This document shows, piece after piece, positions 1-7,450 of a DNA stretch of 13,948 nucleotides; position 1 is the first letter of the stretch, and each line of letters starts with the position of its first letter. The notes beneath the pieces are model-generated. The model worked only from the letters and a program-made list of their open reading frames with translations. It had not been told where the DNA came from and did no database searches. Both the position numbers and the translations under genes were made by a program. The stretch is from Flavobacterium psychrophilum (GTDB lineage: Bacteria; Bacteroidota; Bacteroidia; Flavobacteriales; Flavobacteriaceae): NCBI GenBank assembly GCA_945897545.1, contig CAMDGJ010000049.1, positions 1 through 13,948 of the forward strand. The letters are read 5' to 3'.

Positions 1-52
1 GTCAAAAACCGACTCATACAACCTACAATAAAAAACAGTTATAAAAATAAAA

Positions 53-96
53 ACGCTTATAACGGATGTGTAAAATCCTGTTATAAGCGTCTTTTT
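53..96 (+). terminator. Rho-independent terminator hairpin
   Basis: An 11-bp perfect stem (ACGCTTATAAC at 53-63 pairs with GTTATAAGCGT at 80-90) is followed by five T residues. The loop contains a further short GGAT/ATCC pairing. The left side is A-rich (41-53), so it could also work for leftward transcription. It would end a transcript entering from the left edge. The broken caspase gene opens directly after it, so whatever transcribes that gene must start in 97-150 or read through. Confidence 0.8.
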
Positions 97-105
97 ATTC
101 TTTAG

Positions 106-1376
106 AAAACCGCGCTGATCAAAACAAGAGAGGTTTTTCAGTGCCCTCCGAAATTGATGGGTGTTAAACAAAAAGAACCCAAGAATAAATTTAAATTGTA
201 TGCCATTAGAGCCGAGGCTTATGTAGGATTAGGCGATTTGATTGTAGCCAAAAAAGACTTTGAAGCGGCTTTAGCATTCAATGCCGATTATGCTCCCGCT
301 CTGGAAGGTCTTGCGAAACTGGAAGGCAAGATAATTACAGATCGCCAAACTGATAAAACCCCACCAGAAATAGTTATATCAGAACCTGCTAATACTCGCG
401 GAATTAAAGTACTGTCCATTGCCGATGATGTTATGGTAAAAGGAACTGCGATTGATGCATCGGGTTTAAGATCAGTAACCATTAACGGAATAAAAGTTTA
501 TTCGAAAGAAACCGGAGATTTTTGGGGCAACGTGAATCTAGCCGAAGGACAAAATAAGATTTTGATAGTTGCGACGGATATGTCAGGTAACAAAACGGAA
601 AAAACGTTCGAAATCGAGAAAAATAATACTTCTAAAGCGGATGAAATTATAGCTGTTGCGAAAAAGGAAGGCAAAAATTACACCTTGCTGATTGCTAGTC
701 AGAATTATTCAGACATAAGTATTCCCTCGCTGGAGGAACCCATTCCAGATGCTGTCCGATTAAAGTTGGTGCTCAAAAATGTTTATAATTTTACAGACGA
801 AAACATTATCACTCTTTTCAATCCCGAAAGATCCGAATTACGACAAAAATTCCTTTTACTCAATGAAATATTGCAGCCTGAAGACAACTTAATAATCTTT
901 TACGCAGGTCATGGAATCTGGGTAGATAAGGAGAAAAAAATGGGTATTGGCTTCTGACTGATGCAAAGAGGAATGATGTCAATACTTGGGTTTCTAATAA
1001 AGAAGTCCTAGAAATGATTGCTGCGGTTCCTTCGAGACACACTTTACTGATCACCGATGCCTGTTTTTCGGGATCTGTTTTTAAAACCCGAAGCATCGGA
1101 GCTGATGCACCTTTAGCCATAAAAGAAATGGAAGAAAAAATTAGTCGAGTAGCTATTACATCTGGAAATGATACCGAAGTACCCGATGAAAGTGTTTTTA
1201 TGAAATACTTGGTGAAAGCATTAACAGAAAACAAGGATACGTATCTTACTGCTCAAAAACTATTTGTTACGCAAATCATTGAAGCCGTAATGACTGAGAG
1301 CAAAACTGAACCAAGGTACGGGACGCTGGAATTGGCAGGTCATGTTGGGGGCGACTTCATCTTTGCAAAAAAATAA
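106..1376 (+). pseudogene. 5'-truncated, frameshifted caspase-like (peptidase C14) gene, paralogue of the next gene
   Basis: This is a remnant of a second copy of the exported caspase-like gene that follows. Frame 1 is open from 106 (after a TAG at 103-105) and has TTG/ATG codons at 154/157. It encodes the end of a TPR-like region, an Ig-like segment and the first half of a C14 domain, including the His motif YAGHGIW. At an A7 run (934-940) the frame breaks and a TGA follows at 955-957. The -1 frame then continues through AKRNDVNTW and the Cys motif TDACFSG to the stop at 1374-1376. One more A would restore a continuous reading EKKNGYWLL, matching EKKGYWLM in the intact copy. About 330 N-terminal residues, including the signal peptide, are missing compared with the 723-aa paralogue, so even with frame repair the product would not be exported. 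The last ~95 residues are nearly identical to the paralogue; the upstream part is more diverged. The frameshift alone could be an assembly error, -1 ribosomal slippage or transcriptional slippage, but the missing 5' half makes pseudogene the best call. Confidence 0.85.
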
Positions 1377-1458
1377 ATTGTTTGTCAACTGTTCCAACTG
1401 AAGAAGAAATAAAAACAGTAAACACTAATACTAACAAAAATCAAAAATTCTAAATAAA

Positions 1459-3630
1459 ATGGATAAATTATACAGCTTGGTTTTAGTACTCCTTGTATTA
1501 TTTTCGGTTCATTCCACCGCACAAAAAACGCAATTGAGCAACAAAGAAAAGGCTATAATCTGGCCTTTACAAAAACAAGCGATGTTTTTATCGAGCAACG
1601 CAACATATGCACTTCAGGCTGGCAATACGGCGATTGCAGATTCGCTGATCAGAAAGTCCATTGAAGTGTATCCAACATTAGGCGTTTTTAGTTATGCTGA
1701 GTTACTTATGAGCCTTTCTGACATAACTGGCAGTAATGAAATACTAAAACTGGCCTACGCAAGAATTAAAAATGAACCGCAAAAACGTTTTATCATGCCG
1801 CTAGGTTTGATTAATGATTTCAGAAAAGTTACTGTTGCTCATATATTTTCGATGCAGGGAGCTAAGTTAAACCGGTCATTTGGAGACCTGAAAAGCACTT
1901 TGGAGGCCTACGAACATTTGTTCGAAAATAAGCTAGATTATAATGATGGATTCATCCGATTGCCTACTGGTAGCTCCACTGGCCCTAGTGATGACTATGT
2001 CCGTCCGCTAATTAAGGAAGAATTTTACAATCGTTTTGAATATTGGATCATAACAGAAAAATATGATGAGGCCTTAAACTTCATCGCTAAAAGGCCACAG
2101 AAGGGTTTTATCAAAAAGGAGGATTATGCAATGTATGAAACAGAAATTTACCTGCTTAAGAAAGACTTTACAAATGCCCGAAAAGCAGCAGAAGGGATTG
2201 ACCCTAAATTTAAGTTATACTACGACATGAAGATTAAACTCGAAGAAGGAGATCTTGCCACTACAAAAGATTTTTTTCAACAATATTATGCTTCAGCAAA
2301 AACAAATCCGGCGAATTCTTCCAGATTTTTATTTCAGGGAGCAGAATGTGAGTTTAAGCTGAAAAATTACACCGAAACGTTGTCATTGCTCGAGAAATCA
2401 ATAGCTCGTCGCGGCAAGTCCAATTTCAGTGGTGAAAGAGACCCCTTCCAATGGAAAATTTACACCTTGAAGGCAGATGCTTATGCGAGTTTAGGGGAAA
2501 AGGAAAAAGCCCGCACCAATTATGATATTGCCTTGCTGTATCATCCTACCTATAAACCGGCGATTGACGGAATCACTGCATTGGAAATCAAGTCAGAGAC
2601 AGACAAACTAACTGATAAAAGCGGCCCTGAAATCCTAATCCTAGTTCCGGCCACGAGAGGCTTTGACATTGTAGCTAAAAATGACATGCTGATAAAAGGA
2701 ATAGCGAAAGATCTTTCCGGCTTAAAGGAAGTATATATCAATGGTACGAAAATATATTCGCAAACAGATGGCAACTTTTGGGGCAATGCTGTAATAGGTG
2801 CTACTGATGAAAAGGTAATGATTAAAGCAATAGATATTATAGGAAACGTCACTGAAATGAGTCTGACTATCAAGCGTCCCGATAAGGTAAATAAACCCGA
2901 AATTGTTGCGCCAGTTACAACCGAAGGCAAAAATTACTGTCTTCTTGTTGCTGCTCAAAATTATGCGGACGAATCAATTCCCTCATTAGAAAATCCAATT
3001 GCCGATGCTATAAGGCTTAAAATGATTTTAAAATCGGATTACAATTTTGCTGATTCCAACGTAATCAATCTTTTCAATCCATCAAACGATGACCTCAAAA
3101 GACAGCTTCTGGAGATGACTAACACCATACAACCAGAAGACAACATCATCATTTTTTATGCCGGACACGGTATCTGGAAGGATAGCGAAAAGAAAGGATA
3201 TTGGCTGATGGCCAATGCCAAAAGAAACGATGTCAATACTTGGCTCCCCAACAAAGATGTCCTTAATCTCATTGCAAAAATCCCATCACGTCACACGCTA
3301 CTAATTACCGATGCCTGCTTTTCCGGCGGCGTTTTCAAGACAAGATCGATTGGAAAGAATGCACCCGCTGCTATTCAGTCCATGAATGAAAAAATTAGCC
3401 GTGTCGCTATAACATCAGGAAATGATACCGAAGTGCCCGACGAAAGCGTATTCATGAAATACCTAATAAAGGCCCTATCTGAAAACAAAGACAAATATCT
3501 TACTGCTCAAAAACTATTTGTTACAAATATCATTGAAGCTGTAATGACTGAGACCAAAACGGAACCTCGATATGGAACGCTGGAATTAGCGGGACATATT
3601 GGTGGGGATTATATATTTATTAAAAAATAG
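1459..3630 (+). CDS. Exported TPR / Ig-like / caspase-family (peptidase C14) protein
   Basis: A predicted secreted cysteine protease of the caspase/metacaspase clan, 723 aa. Residues 1-21 form a signal peptide (MDKLYSLVLVLLVLFSVHST followed by AQ, a plausible signal peptidase I site), which also supports the ATG at 1459. Residues ~25-385 are mainly helical with TPR-like pairs; the clearest is at ~290-385. Residues ~390-475 form a bacterial Ig-like beta domain (PEILILVPATRGFD, then DLSGLKEVYING). Residues ~490-723 are the caspase fold, opening GKNYCLLVAAQNY. The catalytic dyad is visible as His570 in FYAGHGIW and Cys620 in ITDACFSGG, with normal family spacing. Known: such dyads cleave after specific residues and are often activated by processing or by ligand-bound partner domains. 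Inferred: the protein acts in the periplasm or outside the cell, with TPR and Ig modules for partner binding. It leads a three-gene cassette (3-base and 11-base gaps) with a CHASE2 protein and a FecR-like protein. No TAnnTTTG box was found in the 82 bases upstream, so it may be transcribed with the preceding remnant. Substrate unknown. Confidence 0.9.
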   Translation: MDKLYSLVLVLLVLFSVHSTAQKTQLSNKEKAIIWPLQKQAMFLSSNATYALQAGNTAIADSLIRKSIEVYPTLGVFSYAELLMSLSDITGSNEILKLAYARIKNEPQKRFIMPLGLINDFRKVTVAHIFSMQGAKLNRSFGDLKSTLEAYEHLFENKLDYNDGFIRLPTGSSTGPSDDYVRPLIKEEFYNRFEYWIITEKYDEALNFIAKRPQKGFIKKEDYAMYETEIYLLKKDFTNARKAAEGIDPKFKLYYDMKIKLEEGDLATTKDFFQQYYASAKTNPANSSRFLFQGAECEFKLKNYTETLSLLEKSIARRGKSNFSGERDPFQWKIYTLKADAYASLGEKEKARTNYDIALLYHPTYKPAIDGITALEIKSETDKLTDKSGPEILILVPATRGFDIVAKNDMLIKGIAKDLSGLKEVYINGTKIYSQTDGNFWGNAVIGATDEKVMIKAIDIIGNVTEMSLTIKRPDKVNKPEIVAPVTTEGKNYCLLVAAQNYADESIPSLENPIADAIRLKMILKSDYNFADSNVINLFNPSNDDLKRQLLEMTNTIQPEDNIIIFYAGHGIWKDSEKKGYWLMANAKRNDVNTWLPNKDVLNLIAKIPSRHTLLITDACFSGGVFKTRSIGKNAPAAIQSMNEKISRVAITSGNDTEVPDESVFMKYLIKALSENKDKYLTAQKLFVTNIIEAVMTETKTEPRYGTLELAGHIGGDYIFIKK

Positions 3631-3633
3631 GGA

Positions 3634-4800
3634 ATGAGAATTAGAAATAAATGGTTCATCAGTTTTTTGCATGCATTTGTTTTGCTAATTTTAAGCCTGA
3701 TTTGGCTTCACACACCATTTACTTATGGTGACGAAAAGTTTCTCATTAAATGGACTTCTGTTGCAAAACGGATGGTGTTTCAACTGGATGATACTCTTCC
3801 GAAAGACAATTTTATCTTCATCAACCTTGCCTATGAGAAGGCTCTAATTCCTCTCGAAGACCATCTAGGCAATGAGGTAATCACGGATAGGGCAGCATTA
3901 GCTAAATTTTTTAAAATTCTGCAACAACACCCCTCAGCAGCAAAATTTACGATTTGTGATGTCTTTCTGAAGGGTACATCACCCTCTGACAGCTTACTTT
4001 CTAAAAGCATTACAGGAGTTCCTAATATTGTTTTTCCAACGCATCCTGATGATAACGATAAACCCGAAAAACTTGAAATCAAAGTCCCTTATGCCATGTC
4101 TAGCTATAAAAGTGCTGACGAAGGATTTGTGAAATTTACTTTATTATTGGAAGATGACTATAAGACCATACCCCTATATATGTATGAAAAACTGCAGCAA
4201 AGAAATTATAGTCATCATTGGGGTTTGTACTGGGATAATGGCGATCCCTGCTTAAATTCTGTTATTATTGACTATAAAATTAGCAATGACGAAGTGTTCC
4301 AAAATGATACCTACCCAGTTGTCAATCTGTCGGAGTTAATGCTGCTACCTGAGGAGTTAATCGTAAAAGAATTTTTACAAGACAGAATTATCGTTATGGG
4401 CGATTTTGTAAACGATAAACATAAAACTTCCTTTGGTGTTATGCCAGGAAGCCTCATTCTACTCAACGTATATCTCTCCCTGATGGATGGGGCTCATTTA
4501 ATCAGCCTTGGCTGGCTGTTGTTTATGATTGTCGCATTTACCCTTTATTCACGGATTATTATTTTTAGCTGGAAAATGGCTGGTTTAAGAAAATCTACAA
4601 AGTGGTTTCTAAATTTGTTGAAGAGTGCTACTTTTCTTGCGATAATTTCAGTTTGTTCCTATTTTTTATTTAATATTGGTATCCAAGTATTGTTTTTAAC
4701 CATTTATACCGGAATTTTACTATTTATCATCAGATTATGGAAAGAAAAAGCGCCCATACACAAAATGAACTATTGGCTCACTTATTTATCAGAAAAATAA
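3634..4800 (+). CDS. CHASE2-type sensor-like membrane protein without output domain
   Basis: A 388-aa inner-membrane protein with the layout of CHASE2 sensors. There is one N-terminal membrane segment (~8-26), a periplasmic domain (~27-287) and three membrane helices (~288-306, 329-345, 346-366). The periplasmic part shows CHASE2-like elements: a strand DNFIFINLAYE near the start, the helix TDRAALAKFFKILQQ, a TICDVFLKG strand, and a C-terminal block at ~237-287 (VVNLSELML, then DRIIVMGDF, DKHKTSFG, MPGSLILLN). Known: CHASE2 is an extracytoplasmic sensory domain usually followed by three helices and a cytoplasmic kinase, cyclase or diguanylate cyclase. Here only a ~22-residue basic/aromatic tail follows the last helix, so no enzyme output is encoded. 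The start lies 3 bases after the caspase stop, so the two are very probably co-translated. Inferred role: membrane anchor or signal receptor for the caspase-like and FecR-like partners. The CHASE2 assignment rests on reading motifs by eye. Confidence 0.75.
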   Translation: MRIRNKWFISFLHAFVLLILSLIWLHTPFTYGDEKFLIKWTSVAKRMVFQLDDTLPKDNFIFINLAYEKALIPLEDHLGNEVITDRAALAKFFKILQQHPSAAKFTICDVFLKGTSPSDSLLSKSITGVPNIVFPTHPDDNDKPEKLEIKVPYAMSSYKSADEGFVKFTLLLEDDYKTIPLYMYEKLQQRNYSHHWGLYWDNGDPCLNSVIIDYKISNDEVFQNDTYPVVNLSELMLLPEELIVKEFLQDRIIVMGDFVNDKHKTSFGVMPGSLILLNVYLSLMDGAHLISLGWLLFMIVAFTLYSRIIIFSWKMAGLRKSTKWFLNLLKSATFLAIISVCSYFLFNIGIQVLFLTIYTGILLFIIRLWKEKAPIHKMNYWLTYLSEK

Positions 4801-4811
4801 ATCCTAACGAT

Positions 4812-5612
4812 ATGAAATACTTTTTTACAATTTTTGTTTTTATATTTTGCATTTCTGCAACAGTTTTAAAAACTGAAAAATACTATGTAACTTTTGTAAA
4901 AGGAAAAGTGGTATTTGCCATGACAAAAAAACAATTGAAGGTCGGTGATGTACTTTTATCAGAGGACCGTCTGGTTTTTGTTGAAAAAACAGCTAAAGTT
5001 TCATGTATAAATCCAACAAAAGGGAGGTTTGACATCAATCCGAACCTAATAAAAGAGAAAAGTAGTGAGCTCTTTACCCTCTTAAAGTCTAGCTTAGTTC
5101 CTTCAATCAATACTTATAAACTTAGTACCCGTTCGGTATTTTTTGAGGGTAATGATCCCTATTCCTATTTTGCCAGTCCAGAAACGCAGCACAGGATTCT
5201 GATAGTTGAACAAAAACCCCTATTGATAAAATCTACTTTCAAAATGGATGAAAGTAATTTTTTCTTTGTCCAATTTATGGCAGAAGAAAAACTTCAGACA
5301 CGAAAAATTCAACATAATGGGCAGCAACTTCTATTTTCAAAATCAAATTTCCTAAATGATTCTGGCCAGATTCAGGAAAAGGTTTCAATTTGTTATCAAA
5401 CTAGTGAAAATGGTAAAGCCAAATCATCAATAATCACAGAGTTTTCGCCAGTATTAGCAACATCCGAAGAGATTACTGATCAAGTTAATTTGATAAAAAG
5501 TATTTCACAACAAAAAGACAGCAAAAAACTAAAATTAGAAATTTTCAATCATTTATTTGTTAATTACGGAAAAATTGGAGCAGAAGAATTGTCGATTTAT
5601 ACAGGTTTTTAA
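4812..5612 (+). CDS. Exported protein with FecR-like N-terminal segment
   Basis: A 266-aa protein beginning with a hydrophobic signal sequence (MKYFFTIFVFIFCISATVL). The frame is open back to 4737, but that stretch overlaps the CHASE2 gene; the ATG at 4812, 11 bases after the CHASE2 stop, puts the signal peptide at the N-terminus and is the likely start. Residues ~24-78 look like a FecR-type beta module: YYVTFVKGKV, then LKVGDVLLSEDRLVF, and a later G-x-F-x-I-x-PN. FecR domains are periplasmic modules best known from anti-sigma regulators, but also found next to CHASE2 proteins. Residues ~85-266 are not recognised; the section ~115-215 is beta-rich and the end is helical. There is no DNA-binding or sigma-factor-binding region. 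As third gene of the cassette it probably interacts with the periplasmic CHASE2 domain or the caspase-like protein. The FecR link is tentative. Confidence 0.65.
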   Translation: MKYFFTIFVFIFCISATVLKTEKYYVTFVKGKVVFAMTKKQLKVGDVLLSEDRLVFVEKTAKVSCINPTKGRFDINPNLIKEKSSELFTLLKSSLVPSINTYKLSTRSVFFEGNDPYSYFASPETQHRILIVEQKPLLIKSTFKMDESNFFFVQFMAEEKLQTRKIQHNGQQLLFSKSNFLNDSGQIQEKVSICYQTSENGKAKSSIITEFSPVLATSEEITDQVNLIKSISQQKDSKKLKLEIFNHLFVNYGKIGAEELSIYTGF

Positions 5613-5801
5613 TTATTGAGTTTCACAAATCATATTACTTTGATAATTGTAAAGTTTTCTTAGGCAAAAGAAGTTAAGGGAGATTAAAAAAAAATGAAAT
5701 ACATACAACAAACCTAAGTCTTAATACTAATTTTAAATTTTGATAATAAAGCATTTATCCGACTAATCCGTGTTATCCAATTTCCATAGAATTTAATTGA
5801 G
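5613..5801. other. Intergenic region without recognised gene
   Basis: AT-rich sequence after the caspase/CHASE2/FecR-like cassette. Only a 7-codon ATG reading frame at 5694, preceded by a GGGAGA-like sequence, stands out, and it is too short to call. No typical terminator with a T-run follows the last gene; the first strong hairpin is the perfect inverted repeat at 5802-5851. Confidence 0.6.
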
Positions 5802-5851
5802 AATTGACTAGTCCTAAATAATCTGTATCGATTATTTAGGACTAGTCAATT
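5802..5851. repeat. Perfect 22-bp inverted repeat, 6-base loop
   Basis: The left arm 5802-5823 (AATTGACTAGTCCTAAATAA plus TC) pairs without mismatch to 5830-5851, around the loop TGTATC. As RNA it would be a very stable hairpin, but only TTTAAT follows, so it is a poor intrinsic terminator by U-tract standards. It may still end the cassette transcript, or it may be the end or scar of a small mobile element, since it lies 3 bases before a copy of the tRNA-Tyr 3' end. Confidence 0.9.
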
Positions 5852-5854
5852 TAA

Positions 5855-5873
5855 TCGTGGGGAGAGCAGGATT
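5855..5873. repeat. 19-bp copy of the tRNA-Tyr 3' end (att-like direct repeat)
   Basis: TCGTGGGGAGAGCAGGATT is identical to 5967-5985, which covers the 3' terminus of the tRNA-Tyr gene plus 3 flanking bases. The copies are 112 bp apart and in the same orientation, and similarity stops sharply after GGATT. Duplicated tRNA 3' ends are typical of attachment sites of tyrosine-recombinase elements, but no integrase gene is present in the window, so integration is an inference; a partial tRNA duplication is the alternative. Confidence 0.75.
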
Positions 5874-5889
5874 GACTTCGTCCTTCCAG

Positions 5890-5904
5890 CAAAGCTAAGC
5901 TTTG
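5890..5904. repeat. Short palindrome between the two tRNA-end copies
   Basis: CAAAGCT-A-AGCTTTG forms a 7-bp inverted repeat with a one-base centre. It could be a protein-binding site or chance. It lies between the att-like repeat and the tRNA-Tyr terminator. Confidence 0.4.
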
Positions 5905-5918
5905 AAAATAGATCAAAC

Positions 5919-5947
5919 AAAAAACGCTCAAGTGAACTTGGCGTTTT
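5919..5947 (-). terminator. Terminator of the tRNA-Tyr transcript
   Basis: The stem pairs AACGC with GCGTT and CAAGT with ACTTG, with one bulged T. On the - strand it is followed by a T-rich run (complement of the A-rich 5914-5924). It lies 23 bases past the 3' end of tRNA-Tyr. The + strand side also has a T5 run, so it may act in both directions. Confidence 0.75.
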
Positions 5948-5969
5948 TCTTTATTGAACTATTTATTCG

Positions 5970-6050
5970 TGGGGAGAGCAGGATTCGAACCTGCGAAGTT
6001 CACACAGCAGATTTACAGTCTGCCCTCGTTGGCCGCTTGAGTATCTCCCC
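5970..6050 (-). tRNA. tRNA-Tyr (anticodon GTA)
   Basis: Read on the - strand, the acceptor stem GGGGAGA (5' end at 6050) pairs with TCTCCCC, with discriminator A at 5970. The anticodon arm is GCAGA-CTGTAAA-TCTGC, with GTA at 6014-6016. The T arm is GCAGG-TTCGAAT-CCTGC. The extended variable arm and 81-base length fit the class II structure of bacterial tRNA-Tyr. CCA is not encoded (the next bases are CGA) and must be added after transcription. A Bacteroidetes-type promoter lies upstream and a terminator downstream, so it appears to be a single-gene unit. Confidence 0.97.
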
Positions 6051-6090
6051 GAAGGCCATTAACGCACATATTATTTGTAACAAGCGGTTG

Positions 6091-6120
6091 CAAATATAAA
6101 AACTGTTTTCAGGTTTCCAA
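6091..6120 (-). promoter_or_regulatory. Promoter for tRNA-Tyr (Bacteroidetes-type)
   Basis: On the - strand, TTG (6118-6120) is followed by a 19-base spacer and TATATTTG (6091-6098). This matches the TTG-N17-20-TAnnTTTG promoter used by the main sigma factor of Bacteroidetes. The box ends 40 bases before the mature tRNA 5' end, leaving room for a short leader removed by RNase P. Confidence 0.8.
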
Positions 6121-6176
6121 AGAATATAAACACTTAATTTTAATATAAAATGCAATGCGTTGGTGCTGAATGCTAT

Positions 6177-6205
6177 AAAAAAATCTCCACTAGGGAGATT
6201 TTTTT
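6177..6205 (-). terminator. Terminator of the thioredoxin-like gene
   Basis: TCTCC/GGAGA around the loop ACTAG is flanked by seven A and seven T residues, giving a 12-bp stem. On the - strand it lies about 18 bases after the gene's stop at 6224-6226, with a T7 run on the exit side. The symmetry allows function in both directions. Confidence 0.85.
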
Positions 6206-6223
6206 ATTGTATAAACAAGAATA

Positions 6224-7393
6224 TTATTTTGATAAGAGTTCCAGTATTTTAGCTCTAAGTTCATCACCTCTTAAATCTTTTGCAACTACTTTTCCTGAGG
6301 CATCAAGTATAAAAGTTGCAGGAATAGATTTCACTTCATATTGAATCGCAATGGGTTCTTCCCAATATTTTAAATGTGAAACTTGAGTCCAAGACAACTT
6401 ATCTTTTGCAATAGCTTCTTTCCATTTTTTACGGTCCTTATCTAAAGATACGCCTACAATATTTAACCCTTTCGAATGAAACTCATTGTAAATAGCAACT
6501 ACGTTTGGGTTTTCGGCTCTACAAGGACCACACCATGAAGCCCAAAAATCAACAATTGTTACTTTTCCTAGACTTTCCTTTAAGGAAATTATTTTTCCTT
6601 CAGGGTTTGGAGCTGAAAAATCTGAACTTCAGTTCGCGTTACCAGGAGCTGGTGCCGCACCTGCTGGTGGAGTGGTGCCAACTGAAGGCATCTTAGATTC
6701 TTTAATTTTTAATTCTATAGCTTTTCCAGGTTTTGAACTTTTTAATGAAGCGTCAAGACTAGCAAATAATTTTTCTACTTTTTTAGAATCAACAGCTGGG
6801 TCATTCATCATTCCTTGAATAATTAGGGCACTTATAAATGATTTAGGATGAGTTTCTGCGTAGGTTGTGTACTTAGTTTTTGTAGTTTCTCCAACATTTT
6901 TTTGAATTTCACCAAATTCTCTCATTAATCTATTGATTACAACAGTGTCTTTGGTTTGTTGTGCAGTATTCATCAACGGAGTATTTTTTGTTTGAAAATC
7001 AACTAAACTCTTTTGAATTTTTTCTAGTTCTTCATTAAATTTTACAAATTCGTCATTATTGTAAGTCCCAGAAATTTTAGACTTATTGATGCTATCTTTG
7101 TTAATTTCTATATTGATATCACCGTTTTCTAAAATAAATGGTATTTTTCCTTGTACTCCTTCTATTTGCAACATATGAAACGATGGCTCTACAGTTTTTC
7201 CTTTAATTTCGAATTTACCATTCTCAACTTTTACTGTATCAACAGCAACCAATCCGCCCATGGCATCTTGTGTTTCCATAATTATGGTCTTACCATTATC
7301 AACTCCTTTAGCAGTTCCTGAAATAGTGTATTTGTCTTTGGTACATGAAACTAAAAATACAGTAGCAGTAAGTAATAAAATTATTTTTTTCAT
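6224..7393 (-). pseudogene. DUF4369-TlpA/thioredoxin lipoprotein, split by in-frame TGA
   Basis: The full reading frame is 389 codons on the - strand with one internal stop, TGA at 6629-6631 (codon 255). The first 254 codons encode a lipoprotein signal (MKKIILLLTATVFLVSC, lipobox LVSC), a beta-rich DUF4369-like domain (~20-110: YTISGTAKGVDNGKTIIME, then GKFEIKGK), a helical section (~115-235) and a Pro/Ala linker. After the stop, in the same frame, 134 codons encode a complete TlpA-like thioredoxin domain with VDFWASWCGPC and the cis-Pro segment KSIPATFI. Known: intact relatives are membrane-anchored periplasmic disulfide reductases. As it stands, only an N-terminal lipoprotein without redox site is made; the second part contains no Met codon, so restart is unlikely. 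A change of GGA to TGA would explain the stop, because Gly-Ser before DF is common at this domain boundary. A sequencing error is possible, and selenocysteine is unlikely. Promoter and terminator are intact, suggesting a recent mutation. Confidence 0.85.
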
Positions 7394-7421
7394 TATAAAT
7401 TTGTTAATTGTTATAGAAGTG

Positions 7422-7450
7422 CAAAAATATCTAAATTTATAAAACTACAA
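7422..7450 (-). promoter_or_regulatory. Promoter for the thioredoxin-like lipoprotein gene
   Basis: On the - strand, TTG (7448-7450), an 18-base spacer and TATTTTTG (7422-7429) match the Bacteroidetes TTG / TAnnTTTG pattern. The -7 box ends 28 bases before the ATG at 7391-7393. Confidence 0.7.

Noticed and set aside
4737..4811. N-terminal extension of the FecR-like gene
   Set aside because: It overlaps the end of the CHASE2 gene in another frame and would bury the signal peptide; the ATG at 4812 fits both spacing and signal sequence.
5694..5717. Seven-codon reading frame after a purine-rich sequence
   Set aside because: Too short, and the purine run alone is weak evidence in a genome that rarely uses Shine-Dalgarno sites.
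5902..6099. 65-aa reading frame across the tRNA-Tyr gene
   Set aside because: It is antisense to the tRNA; the peptide is only the translation of the tRNA complement, a common false annotation.
6629..6631. Selenocysteine codon
   Set aside because: The TGA lies in a linker, not at a redox site, and no selenocysteine insertion element or pathway is apparent.
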